Assembly: GCA_005938025.2 (NCBI GenBank)
Contig: VCCI02000001.1
Location: 1,488,001 to 1,552,000, forward strand
From: Inquilinus sp. KBS0705
GTDB lineage: Bacteria > Bacteroidota > Bacteroidia > Sphingobacteriales > Sphingobacteriaceae
DNA length: 64,000 bases
Direction of reading: 5' to 3'
Position numbers and translations under genes: made by a program. Below the pieces are notes generated by a model. It saw nothing but the letters and a program-made list of their open reading frames with translations, did not search any database and was not told where the DNA came from. Each line of letters begins with the position of its first letter. Position 1 is the first letter of the stretch. This document shows positions 46,743-55,143 of the stretch, piece by piece.

Positions 46743-49664
46743 TTATCCCTTTAACCATGCTAAGGCCAGCGCTTTATCGTCGAAAAAAGCAACCTGTACA
46801 GCGTCGTATTCTGATGGCAGACTTTTATTGGCAGCAATGCGGCTAAACGTGCTTGGCGAATAGATCCAGGCGAATTTTTTAAGGCCGGCTTCAGCCATAG
46901 CCGGGAACCACACATCGGCTCCCCAGTCAGAGGCTTCCGACCAATTGCCCTTAACATGGGTATTATCATTCAATACCCAATGGCAATTGTTTTTTTTCAT
47001 TAGGTCCAGCATAATTTCGCATCCCTTCACTACCGAATCGTAGTTTTGATAGCCAAGCCAGTCTACATCCATATAGTGGCCTTCGGGTACATAATTCATC
47101 TTGATATAACTACCTTCGTAGTAAGTATTCAGGTCGGTTGCTACGTCATTAAATTCCAGTTTACCACTAAGGGGTAGCAGAAAATAAAAGGTTGATCCTT
47201 TATCAGGTTGGCTCTCTATCCATAAACTGCCGCCATGGCGTTTAACTATCTCGTTTGATATAAAAAGCCCCAAACCTAAGCCCTGAAACCGGGCCGAAGA
47301 ATTGTCTACACGGTAAAAACGGTCGAACAAGCCTTTTAAATGTTCTTCGGGAATACCTATCCCAAAATCCTGCACAGAAATGATCAAATTTTGATTTTCC
47401 AGTTCACAGCGCAAAACAACCTTATCAGCATCAGGCGAGTATTTGATTGCATTATTTAACAGGTTGATGAGCACCTGCTCGATACGGTGCTGATCGCCGC
47501 GATAGGTAATACGGCAATGTGTTTGCAGTTCGATACGGTGCGTATTGGTAGTTTGCTGGATGCTTTCTACAGTATCGGCAAGTAATTGATCAAAATTAAA
47601 ATCTTCTTTATTATAGATCATCTTACCCGCGTTTATCTTTGATACATCAAGCAGGTCCTCTATCAGTCGTCCCAACCTATCCAGTTGCCTATCGGCTTTA
47701 TCTACAAATGGCCGCAGTTTCGACTGTATATCTGCTTCCCTCTTGCTTAACTGGAAAAATGCCTTGATAGTGGTAAGAGGGGTTTTTAGCTCGTGGCTGG
47801 CAATGCTAATAAACTCGTCCTTCTTATTCTCATTTGTTTTTTGCTGATGGATATTGGTGTTTGTTCCGAGCCAGAAAGTTACCTTACCATCCTCTATGAG
47901 TGGTAAGGCCCGTGCCAGGTGCCAATAATAATTACCGTCGGTGAATCTCAATCTAAATTCGGCAAGGTATTCGCGCTTGCTTTGTAAGGATCGTTGCCAT
48001 TTTGCTAAAGCACCGGGCAAGTCGTCAGGGTAAATAAAAGCCTGCCAACCCTGGCCAACTACAGCCTCGGGCGTTTGCCCAAAGTCTGAAACTACTACAT
48101 CGTTTACATAATTGAGTGAGCCATCAGCTGTTGCCGTCCAAACCTGTTGCGGCATGGCATTCAGTAAAAACATAAAGCGCTTTTCATTTTCTTCCGTGCG
48201 CATTCGTGCTATCACCTGCTCGGTTACATCAATGGTAATGGCTATAACGCCCTGCACAACACCATCGGCATCCCTGTAAGGCTCATATACAAAGTTTTGG
48301 TAAACAGTTTCCTGCACGTTGTTACGTAACAGGTTTACCGGCATTTCATTGGCGCGAAAGGTTTCGCCTTTATGATAAACATTGCTAAGCACCTGTTCCA
48401 GCCCTTGCCCGCGGGCATCAGGCAGCGCTTTAAAAATGGGCTTGTTCATCACTTGTGGCTCAGGTTTGCCCCAAAGTGCTATCATTAGTGGGTTTGCTAC
48501 ACTGATGACATGTTCGGGGCCAAGCATAATACACATAGCCACGGGAGATTGCAGGATAATATTCTGCAGATTGCGTTCGCTTTGCTCTATCTTGAGCCTG
48601 GCTGTTACCATATCGGTAACTTCAGCAGCGGTGTTCATTACTCCATATATCTGCCCATCCTCGTCGTATAAAGGCGTAAAGCTATAGTTAAAGTAAAAGG
48701 GTTGCAGCCGGTCGTCAACCACAAGGTCTACCCGTTGGCTGCGCGCATGAAAGGGTTTGCCTGTGGTGTACACATGGTCTAATTGCTCATAAATTCCACT
48801 GCCTTTCAATTCAGGCAGTACATCGTGATAGGTTTGGCCAATTACATCATTGCCCTTCCCCCATACATCTAAAATAGATTGGTTGGCAAGTTCGATACGC
48901 ATTTCGCGGCCTACATATACCCCGATGGGAAAAGGCGCGCTGGCTACTATGCTGCGCACCATACGTTCGCTTAGGGCAAGGTCGGTTACTAACTGCTGCA
49001 AGCGTGCCTGGCTTTCCAGCAACTCTTCGTTTGTCGCCGACAATTCCTCATTGATAGACGAAAGCTCTTCGTTCAGCATCTGTAAAGCCAATTCGCTTTC
49101 GGCCAGGTCTGCTGTTCTTAGCCTTATCTTGTGCTCTAATTCAATATTAAAAGCTGCGAGTTCCTCCTGGGTTTGACTAAGTTCTTCATTTACAGATGCC
49201 AGTTCCTTATTCAATTGTTGTTCGCGGTTTAGGGCTGTATCTTTTTTCTGCACTTCAAGTATGGCTCGCTCACCTTCCAATCGCGATGTAACATCGGTAG
49301 CGGTATGCAGCACATATGTAGATTTGCCATCCTGTGAGTTGACCGCACGATAGCTATACGCATAATAGCGGGTTTGCAAAACCCCATTAATGCGGGTTTC
49401 TGCAGGCATGATACCTTCATTAGTAATGCCTGTACGCAACACCCTTTGCAACATGGCCTTAAATGGCTGGCCTTTAAGTTCAGGTACGCCTGCTTCAAGC
49501 TCCTGCCCTATTATGCTGGTATCTTTACCCCAAAAATCCAGCATTGCCTGGTTGGCGTATTCGATAATTATTTGGTCGCCGCTATAAACGGCGGTTGCCT
49601 CATTTGACGATGCGAGTACATTTAATAAAACAGAGGCTTGAGGATAAGCAAAAAACTGCGCCAT
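46743..49664 (-). CDS. Multi-PAS histidine kinase fused to a C-terminal STAS/SEC14-like domain
   Basis: 973-residue soluble kinase. A PAS domain (about 10-130), a long coiled coil full of NEELSxxNEEL repeats (about 145-235), and three more PAS domains (about 235-350, 360-480, 490-610) lead to HisKA with His624 (ASHELKTPL) and a HATPase (NLLNNAIKYSP, GLGLGLFISNEI). The last about 120 residues are a separate alpha/beta domain (YMDVDWLGYQNYDSVVKGCE through VQVAFFDDKALALAWL) like small stand-alone STAS/SEC14-type proteins of Bacteroidota. Such a tail on a kinase is unusual. It is a single gene with no adjacent response regulator. Confidence 0.9.
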   Translation of the reverse strand: MAQFFAYPQASVLLNVLASSNEATAVYSGDQIIIEYANQAMLDFWGKDTSIIGQELEAGVPELKGQPFKAMLQRVLRTGITNEGIMPAETRINGVLQTRYYAYSYRAVNSQDGKSTYVLHTATDVTSRLEGERAILEVQKKDTALNREQQLNKELASVNEELSQTQEELAAFNIELEHKIRLRTADLAESELALQMLNEELSSINEELSATNEELLESQARLQQLVTDLALSERMVRSIVASAPFPIGVYVGREMRIELANQSILDVWGKGNDVIGQTYHDVLPELKGSGIYEQLDHVYTTGKPFHARSQRVDLVVDDRLQPFYFNYSFTPLYDEDGQIYGVMNTAAEVTDMVTARLKIEQSERNLQNIILQSPVAMCIMLGPEHVISVANPLMIALWGKPEPQVMNKPIFKALPDARGQGLEQVLSNVYHKGETFRANEMPVNLLRNNVQETVYQNFVYEPYRDADGVVQGVIAITIDVTEQVIARMRTEENEKRFMFLLNAMPQQVWTATADGSLNYVNDVVVSDFGQTPEAVVGQGWQAFIYPDDLPGALAKWQRSLQSKREYLAEFRLRFTDGNYYWHLARALPLIEDGKVTFWLGTNTNIHQQKTNENKKDEFISIASHELKTPLTTIKAFFQLSKREADIQSKLRPFVDKADRQLDRLGRLIEDLLDVSKINAGKMIYNKEDFNFDQLLADTVESIQQTTNTHRIELQTHCRITYRGDQHRIEQVLINLLNNAIKYSPDADKVVLRCELENQNLIISVQDFGIGIPEEHLKGLFDRFYRVDNSSARFQGLGLGLFISNEIVKRHGGSLWIESQPDKGSTFYFLLPLSGKLEFNDVATDLNTYYEGSYIKMNYVPEGHYMDVDWLGYQNYDSVVKGCEIMLDLMKKNNCHWVLNDNTHVKGNWSEASDWGADVWFPAMAEAGLKKFAWIYSPSTFSRIAANKSLPSEYDAVQVAFFDDKALALAWLKG

Positions 49665-49805
49665 TTACACAAAACTAATTTTGAATATAAAAGTTTTACA
49701 GGAATGCAGAAAGTGCCATTAAGAGATGTAGTTGTCTAAACATAACTAATTGCTAGCTATAAACTCGAAGGAAAATTTAATCGAAGTTATATGATATCAA
49801 AAGGT

Positions 49806-50846
49806 TCATTGTATCAAATAATGCTTACTCCAACTTTTAAGCATCGATAAAAAAGTGACAAGCCAGGCAAGTGCAGCTACATAAATAAATAATTGTGGCA
49901 CTATTCCCAGGAATGGAATTTGCAATGCTTTAGCTAACTGGTAAGAAGAAACTGTGTACATACCTAAAGTAAACACAGTATCCCAGTTAGCGGGTTGATA
50001 TTTAAAGGGCACTTTTTTAGCAAAATGTCGCCAAATTTCCAACATGGCCAACAGCGGTATCCACCAGCTGGCTATAATCCAGGCCATAAGGCTTAATACC
50101 TTTATTACAGGTATCCAGTCAGTATAAACGCCTGATGTGTTTACAGACTGGATAAATACAGCCCCCCCAAGGGCGGTAATAGCTGCTGCACCCATTAGCA
50201 CCCAATAGGGTGGTATAAATTCCTGCGCCTTCATCGGATCGAAAGTCATCCTTAAAAAGATGATCGCAATAAGCATAATATAAAAAAACAAGCCCAGCAG
50301 GTAAGCGGATAGGGTAAAAAACAAAGTGATATTGGCTGAAAATGGCAGGTGGGCGGCCAATTGACTACCCAATATAGAAAGGGATTGCGTAGAAACCACC
50401 ATTAACAGCCACCCTCCGTTAAGGCCGTTTTCCGGGTCGGGCTTGTAGGCCCCCGTTATCCTGATAAACAAAAAGCCATATAAAAAGTATACCCAGGCTA
50501 CCAATGCTATAACCCACAAAACCATAGCTGGTAAAAACACCTTAGCTATAAGGCAGTATTGAACGCCTAACATACCAGAGCCCGCAACAAATGTAAGGAA
50601 GCCCGCACCCTGTGCACTATCAGATAAATCAGCCATCACCTGTTGCGGGTACCATATCATCCGACCGATGAATATGGTAAGCAATGCAACGTAATTCACA
50701 TTATTAAGCCAAAAAAGTATCATAGCCGGCACCTCGGCCTTGAGCAGATGACAGCCGATTGAAATGATGCCTGTAGCCATTACCAATGCGAAATAAACCG
50801 GTGGGAATGCTTTGAGTTGTTTAGAGATTGATGAAGCAGTAGACAT
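49806..50846 (-). CDS. TDT/SLAC1-TehA family transporter
   Basis: Integral membrane protein of 346 residues with about ten hydrophobic helices (for example YFALVMATGIISIGC at 19-33, GFLTFVAGSGMLGV, LLMVVSTQSLSILGSQLAAH). This matches the tellurite-resistance/dicarboxylate transporter (TDT) fold of TehA, the bacterial homologue of the plant anion channel SLAC1, which passes nitrate and chloride. It starts 93 bp from the divergent molybdopterin oxidoreductase gene. A function as anion channel or exporter for that enzyme's substrate or product is plausible; direct evidence is lacking. Confidence 0.82.
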   Translation of the reverse strand: MSTASSISKQLKAFPPVYFALVMATGIISIGCHLLKAEVPAMILFWLNNVNYVALLTIFIGRMIWYPQQVMADLSDSAQGAGFLTFVAGSGMLGVQYCLIAKVFLPAMVLWVIALVAWVYFLYGFLFIRITGAYKPDPENGLNGGWLLMVVSTQSLSILGSQLAAHLPFSANITLFFTLSAYLLGLFFYIMLIAIIFLRMTFDPMKAQEFIPPYWVLMGAAAITALGGAVFIQSVNTSGVYTDWIPVIKVLSLMAWIIASWWIPLLAMLEIWRHFAKKVPFKYQPANWDTVFTLGMYTVSSYQLAKALQIPFLGIVPQLFIYVAALAWLVTFLSMLKSWSKHYLIQ

Positions 50847-50939
50847 ATTGCTTGTAATAGTTATTATTGATTAAATAAATTAACCTTTAAGAAAAACATA
50901 TGTTTAAATAAAAAGTATATAATATATCAGATTGTTACC

Positions 50940-53321
50940 ATGATGAAACAAACAAGAGATAGTATTGCTGATATCTGGGGAGAGCGCACACCCTATTTTG
51001 ATGAGCAATGGCCTGAACGTGTAGACGAGCGGGTAACTGAAGAACCCGATAATTGGATACAGGCCGCCTGTGTGTTGTGTTCGGCTGGCTGCGGATTGGA
51101 TATTGGTGTAAAGGACGGTAAAATGGTGGGTGTACGCGGCCGTTCAGTAGATGCCGTAAATCGTGGCCGCTTAGGGCCCAAAGGACTGCACGGCTGGATA
51201 GCCAATAACAGCAAAGACAGGTTGACCCGGCCGCTTATCAGGCGGGATGGTGAATTACAGGAGGCCAGTTGGGATGAGGCGATGAATTTGATCGTCGCTA
51301 AATCCAAAGAGATCATAGATAAACACACCAGTTTGGGTATTGGCTTTTACACTTCCGGGCAATTGTTTTTAGAGGAATACTATACGCTTGGCGTTATTGG
51401 TAAAGCCGGTTTAGGCACCCCACATATGGATGGGAATACCCGGCTTTGTACAGCTACATCTGCCGCTGCCCTCAAAGTGTCCTTTGGGTCTGACGGGCAG
51501 CCAGGGTCGTACAGCGACCTGGATACGGCAAATGTGATCATGCATGTGGGCCATAACATCGCATCGCAACATACGGTACTCTGGATGCGTATCCTTGACC
51601 GCCTGGCGGGGCCAAACCCTCCCAAACTTATTGTGATAGACCCAAGAAAAACTTATACAGCCGAAAAAGCTACGGTGCATTTAGCACCTAAATTAGGCAC
51701 AAACATTCCTGTTTTAAATGGCCTGCTTCACATCCTGATCAAAGAAAACCTGATCAACCCGGGATATATAGCGGCTCATACGGTTGGCTTTGAGGAGTTA
51801 AAAAATATAGTAGCAGCATGGCATCCCCAACGTGTAGAAGAAGTTTCAGGAGTACCTGAACACCTGCTGTATGAAGCTGCAATGTTACTGGGCAAAACCA
51901 ATACACTGGTATCTACGGTACTGCAAGGTGTCTATCAATCCATGCAGGCTACGGCTAGCGCCGTGCAGGTAAACAACATTCATCTAATAAGGGGATTGAT
52001 CGGCAGGCCGGGTTGTGGAATTTACCAAATGAACGGGCAACCAACTGCGCAGAATACCCGCGAAACAGGCGCCGATGGCGATCTGCCCGGTTTTCGCAAC
52101 TGGGGAAACAAAGAACATATAAATGAACTCGCAAGATTGTGGAACGTAGAGCCGGATACCATACCGCATTGGTCACCCCCTACGCATGCCATGCAAATAA
52201 TGCGCTTTGCCGAAACCGGCTCTATCAAAATGCTATGGGTGAGTGCAACCAACCCTGCAGTATCCATGCCTGAACTGGCCCGAATGCGCAAGCTGCTTAC
52301 CAGAGATGGGCTGTTCCTGATTGTACAAGATGCTTTTATGACAGAAACCGCCCAAATGGCCGATGTAATTTTACCCGCAGCAATATGGGGAGAGAAAACA
52401 GGTTGCACTACCAATGTAGACCGTACGGTACATATTTGCCATAAAGCCGTAGAGCCACCCGGCGAAGCACGGTCTGATTTGGACATTTTTATCGACTACG
52501 CCCGCCGGATGGATTTTAAGGATAAGGATGGAGCGCCCTTAATTAAATGGAATACGCCCGAAGAAGCGTTTGAAGCGTGGAAGGAATGTACCCGCGGCAG
52601 GCCATGCGACTATACCGGGATGAGTTATGCTAAGTTAACCGGGGGCAGCGGCATACAATGGCCCTGTAATGAAAAATATCCCGATGGTACACCGCATTTG
52701 TACACCAACGGCGTTTTTCCTACAGCGGCCGATTATTGTGAAAGTTATGGACACGACCTGGATACCGGCGCAGCCCAAACCCCGGATGAGTATCGGCTAA
52801 TAGATCCGAAAGGGAAGGCGTTTTTAAAAGCTGTTGACTACCAGCTACCACATGAGGTACCCGACCAGGATTATCCCCTTTGGCTAACCACCGGCCGGGT
52901 CGTATATCATTTTCACACACGGACTAAAACCGGTAGATCGAAAGAATTATGTAACGCGGCACCGGATGCCTATGTTCAGCTATCAGCACAGGACGCTGTC
53001 AAGTATGGCATCAAAGACGGAGATATGGTAGAGATATCATCCCGCCGTGGCTCTGTAATCCAGCCGGCTATGGTAGGTGATATTGAACCGGGTATAATAT
53101 TTATTCCTTTCCATTACGGGTACTGGGATAATAACAGCCGTAGCCGGGCCGCTAATGAACTTACCCTTACCGAATGGGATCCTGTAAGTAAACAACCGCA
53201 TTTTAAATATGCCGCTGTGCGAATAAGAAAGGCAGTGGCGCAGGATGATGAAGAGGCACAAGCCGCCTTGAAACATATGGAAGAAGTAATAACTAACAAC
53301 TTTAAAATGGAGGGTGCCTGA
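50940..53321 (+). CDS. Molybdopterin oxidoreductase (nitrate reductase/formate dehydrogenase type)
   Basis: Mo-bis-MGD enzyme of 793 residues without a signal peptide, so cytoplasmic. The N-terminal cluster motif is Cys44-x2-Cys47-x3-Cys51 (CVLCSAGC), but the fourth ligand position is Gly79 (VNRGRLGPKG), where NapA/FdhF usually have Cys. Cys170 in NTRLCTATSA is the likely molybdenum ligand. The MGD-binding domains follow (VGHNIASQHTVLWMRILDRL, VIDPRKTYTAEKA, GRPGCGIYQMNGQPTAQNTR, ATNPAVSMPELARMR, LPAAIWGEKTGCTTNVDRT) and the C-terminal barrel (about 680-770). It is likely an assimilatory nitrate-reductase-like enzyme; substrate is inferred. It overlaps nothing but is one base from the next gene. 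Confidence 0.85.
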   Translation: MMKQTRDSIADIWGERTPYFDEQWPERVDERVTEEPDNWIQAACVLCSAGCGLDIGVKDGKMVGVRGRSVDAVNRGRLGPKGLHGWIANNSKDRLTRPLIRRDGELQEASWDEAMNLIVAKSKEIIDKHTSLGIGFYTSGQLFLEEYYTLGVIGKAGLGTPHMDGNTRLCTATSAAALKVSFGSDGQPGSYSDLDTANVIMHVGHNIASQHTVLWMRILDRLAGPNPPKLIVIDPRKTYTAEKATVHLAPKLGTNIPVLNGLLHILIKENLINPGYIAAHTVGFEELKNIVAAWHPQRVEEVSGVPEHLLYEAAMLLGKTNTLVSTVLQGVYQSMQATASAVQVNNIHLIRGLIGRPGCGIYQMNGQPTAQNTRETGADGDLPGFRNWGNKEHINELARLWNVEPDTIPHWSPPTHAMQIMRFAETGSIKMLWVSATNPAVSMPELARMRKLLTRDGLFLIVQDAFMTETAQMADVILPAAIWGEKTGCTTNVDRTVHICHKAVEPPGEARSDLDIFIDYARRMDFKDKDGAPLIKWNTPEEAFEAWKECTRGRPCDYTGMSYAKLTGGSGIQWPCNEKYPDGTPHLYTNGVFPTAADYCESYGHDLDTGAAQTPDEYRLIDPKGKAFLKAVDYQLPHEVPDQDYPLWLTTGRVVYHFHTRTKTGRSKELCNAAPDAYVQLSAQDAVKYGIKDGDMVEISSRRGSVIQPAMVGDIEPGIIFIPFHYGYWDNNSRSRAANELTLTEWDPVSKQPHFKYAAVRIRKAVAQDDEEAQAALKHMEEVITNNFKMEGA

Positions 53322-53322
53322 T

Positions 53323-53781
53323 ATGCTTTTAGGTAATTATCTACAGTTGGTTTACGATGCCGAAAAAGAGGCTGTGAAAGCCTTTAACAGGGTAGCAGAT
53401 AAACATGGTGACGAGCCGGATGTTTATCAAACCTGCCAACTGCTCGCTTCTTGGTCTGAAGCCCACATTTCGGATATACAACCTGAGCTACAGCTATACC
53501 CGGCCAAGCCCGATACTACTGCCGAAAAGCTCGAAAGGGTGATGTTCGATAATAATGAAAAAGGTTCGTTCGCGCTGTTGCGCGATCTTCATGATCTGTG
53601 GTTACTGGCAACTGAAATTGATATCTGCTGGACTATTATACGGCAGGCAGCTGATGGCTTACGTGATAAGGAATTGAAAGATTTATGTACAAAGCTGCAA
53701 AAAGGCACAGAAAGGCAGATAGCCTGGCTGCAAACCCGCGTTAAGCAAGCTGCGCCGCAAACGCTTATTGTAGGTGTCTGA
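53323..53781 (+). CDS. Helical partner protein of the molybdoenzyme
   Basis: Helical protein of 152 residues. I start at ATG 53323 because a strong GGAGGG (53309-53314) sits eight bases before it; a GTG at 53314 overlaps this Shine-Dalgarno. It begins one base after the molybdoenzyme stop, so the genes are translationally coupled. It looks like a four-helix bundle (LLGNYLQLVYDAEKEAVKAF, LRDLHDLWLLATEIDICWTI), perhaps a dedicated maturation or docking subunit. No TorD or NarJ motif is visible. Function unknown. Confidence 0.75.
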   Translation: MLLGNYLQLVYDAEKEAVKAFNRVADKHGDEPDVYQTCQLLASWSEAHISDIQPELQLYPAKPDTTAEKLERVMFDNNEKGSFALLRDLHDLWLLATEIDICWTIIRQAADGLRDKELKDLCTKLQKGTERQIAWLQTRVKQAAPQTLIVGV

Positions 53782-53805
53782 AAGGCCTGTCTTAGTATTT
53801 CACTG

Positions 53806-54180
53806 TTAACAAATCTGCTTTGGATTGGGATAGGAACCTTCATTGGCCTCTTCCGGTGCATCCAGGCATTCAAAGTCCTTTTCTATTAGTAAATGTATAT
53901 GCATTGTGTTTTCTGTATCAATCTTGTCTTCATATCCTACCTTATCTGTAATCGCAAGCGTCTCCGAAAACATTTTGGGCATGCTAATGATCATTGCGCC
54001 GGGTTGATAACTGATGCTTAACTGGTTCAAGCCACCTATTTGCAATTTGAATACCAACTGTTGATCAGTACCTTGGCCAAACACCAGGCGCTCTTCTATG
54101 GGTTCGTCCTTAAAAAGCCGCTGTACTTCCGGCTCCTTCAAGCGTAATCTTATCTTATTTCCTGTTATCCTTACTTTCAT
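53806..54180 (-). CDS. DUF7009-like protein of unknown function
   Basis: About 124 residues starting at ATG 54180 (MKVRITGNKIRLRLKEPEV); an upstream TTG would add five residues. It is mostly beta, and its C terminus has the acidic, Cys-ended pattern DFECLDAPEEANEG..NPKQIC. Proteins of this type recur beside cytoplasmic molybdopterin oxidoreductases in diverse bacteria, which links it to that enzyme, although here it lies on the opposite strand, 24 bp from the helical partner's end. It has no export signal. Confidence 0.65.
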   Translation of the reverse strand: MKVRITGNKIRLRLKEPEVQRLFKDEPIEERLVFGQGTDQQLVFKLQIGGLNQLSISYQPGAMIISMPKMFSETLAITDKVGYEDKIDTENTMHIHLLIEKDFECLDAPEEANEGSYPNPKQIC

Positions 54181-54289
54181 TGGAACAATTTGCAATCAAA
54201 TTAAAAACGAGTGAACAGAAAGAATGTTTAACTGACATGACCATTTTGTTACAAGGCCTAAACGTTGCGGAAATGATGGGTATGAGGTG

Positions 54290-54721
54290 TTAAAAATCGC
54301 TTGTAGAGAGTACTGTTACGCCGCCTGGGTTAGTTACGTCGGCATCGTTTTCGGCAGTGATAAAGAATCTGACCGGGTCGTCGTTTAGAACAGAGGTAAA
54401 TTTGGCGTTGCGCTCGGTAGAAAACCAAGCCTCGCTACTCACCAATTTACCCAGGCTTATTATGCCATTGTTTTTAGTTTGCATCCAAACTATATAAAGT
54501 TTTCGCGCCGGGGTCAATCTAGACGGGTCTACTAAATTTTCCACCTTGATGGTAACCTGACGGTTGCCGTTGTCGTCTTTCCCAACTTTTGCCGAACCGA
54601 CCGCCGAAGGTACAACCACTGACTTTTGGAACGTGAGCGATTTTGAACAGGACGTTAATACGGTAAATACAACAAGAATTAATGTGATATTGCGACTAAG
54701 GTTAAGTTTGAATTTTTTCAT
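54290..54721 (-). CDS. Small lipoprotein of unknown function
   Basis: 143 residues from ATG 54721. The signal KFKLNLSRNITLILVVFTVL ends with lipobox LTSC, so it is a lipoprotein. The mature part is mostly beta (TIKVENLVDPSRLTP, YIVWMQTKNNGIISLG, DPVRFFITAENDADVTNPGG) and may be a small fibronectin-like domain. Similar lipoproteins with a 'YVVWMQT' core are common but uncharacterised in Bacteroidota. It stands alone. Confidence 0.75.
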   Translation of the reverse strand: MKKFKLNLSRNITLILVVFTVLTSCSKSLTFQKSVVVPSAVGSAKVGKDDNGNRQVTIKVENLVDPSRLTPARKLYIVWMQTKNNGIISLGKLVSSEAWFSTERNAKFTSVLNDDPVRFFITAENDADVTNPGGVTVLSTSDF

Positions 54722-54920
54722 AAAAATCATTAGCTGTTGATTATTGATACGAATAATGTTAATTTATAATTACATAAATTTCGTATTACAAAAATCAGGC
54801 CTAATATGAAATGTGAAAAATAAGTTCCCGACATCTGTAAAGCAAACTGTCTAAATGAAAAGGATTATTAAAGGCAATTTGGAAAAGCGCGATAACAAAT
54901 CGCCACTGCATTCTGGAATA

Positions 54921-54956
54921 AAAAAAGTCCTGTAAACTTTTGTTTACAGGACTTTT
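54921..54956 (-). terminator. Terminator after tRNA-Ser
   Basis: AAAAGTCCTGTAAAC pairs exactly with GTTTACAGGACTTTT over a four-base loop; on the minus strand it ends in a run of T. It lies 24 bp beyond the tRNA-Ser 3' end. Confidence 0.85.
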
Positions 54957-54979
54957 GTATTTTTTGACATTACTATCAG

Positions 54980-55066
54980 CGGTGAGGGAGGGATTCGAAC
55001 CCTCGGTACAGTTTCCCGTACGTCAGTTTAGCAAACTGATCCTTTCGGCCTCTCAGGCACCTCACC
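54980..55066 (-). tRNA. tRNA-Ser (anticodon GCT)
   Basis: An 87-base class II tRNA with a long variable arm, as expected for serine. On the minus strand acceptor GGTGAGG pairs with CCTCACC, discriminator G; the anticodon stem TCAGT/ACTGA holds loop TTGCTAA, giving GCT (reads AGC/AGT); the T arm is GAGGG-TTCGAAT-CCCTC. CCA is not encoded. A consensus promoter lies just upstream and a strong terminator follows. Confidence 0.95.
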
Positions 55067-55075
55067 GTGTTCTCA

Positions 55076-55097
55076 CAGTCCCTTTTTTCAGGGACTG
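55076..55097. other. Leader hairpin between tRNA-Ser promoter and gene
   Basis: CAGTCCCT and AGGGACTG (8-bp arms, 6-base loop) lie between the promoter and the tRNA 5' end, so they form a hairpin in the pre-tRNA leader. With its A/T-rich loop it is not a canonical terminator on the minus strand. Confidence 0.45.
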
Positions 55098-55126
55098 CAA
55101 ATATAGTAATTAGCTTAAGCTGTCAA
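55098..55126 (-). promoter_or_regulatory. Bacteroidota-type promoter of tRNA-Ser
   Basis: On the minus strand TTG (55126-55124) is followed after 18 bp by TATATTTG (55105-55098), matching the TTG-N19-TAnnTTTG consensus with one base less spacing. It lies between the 7TM-HD stop and the tRNA. Confidence 0.7.
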
Positions 55127-55143
55127 AAAAATAAATCAGATTT

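Noticed and set aside
54855..54935. A 26-codon frame beginning MKRIIKGNLEK
   Set aside because: It runs into the tRNA-Ser terminator stem and has no supporting context.
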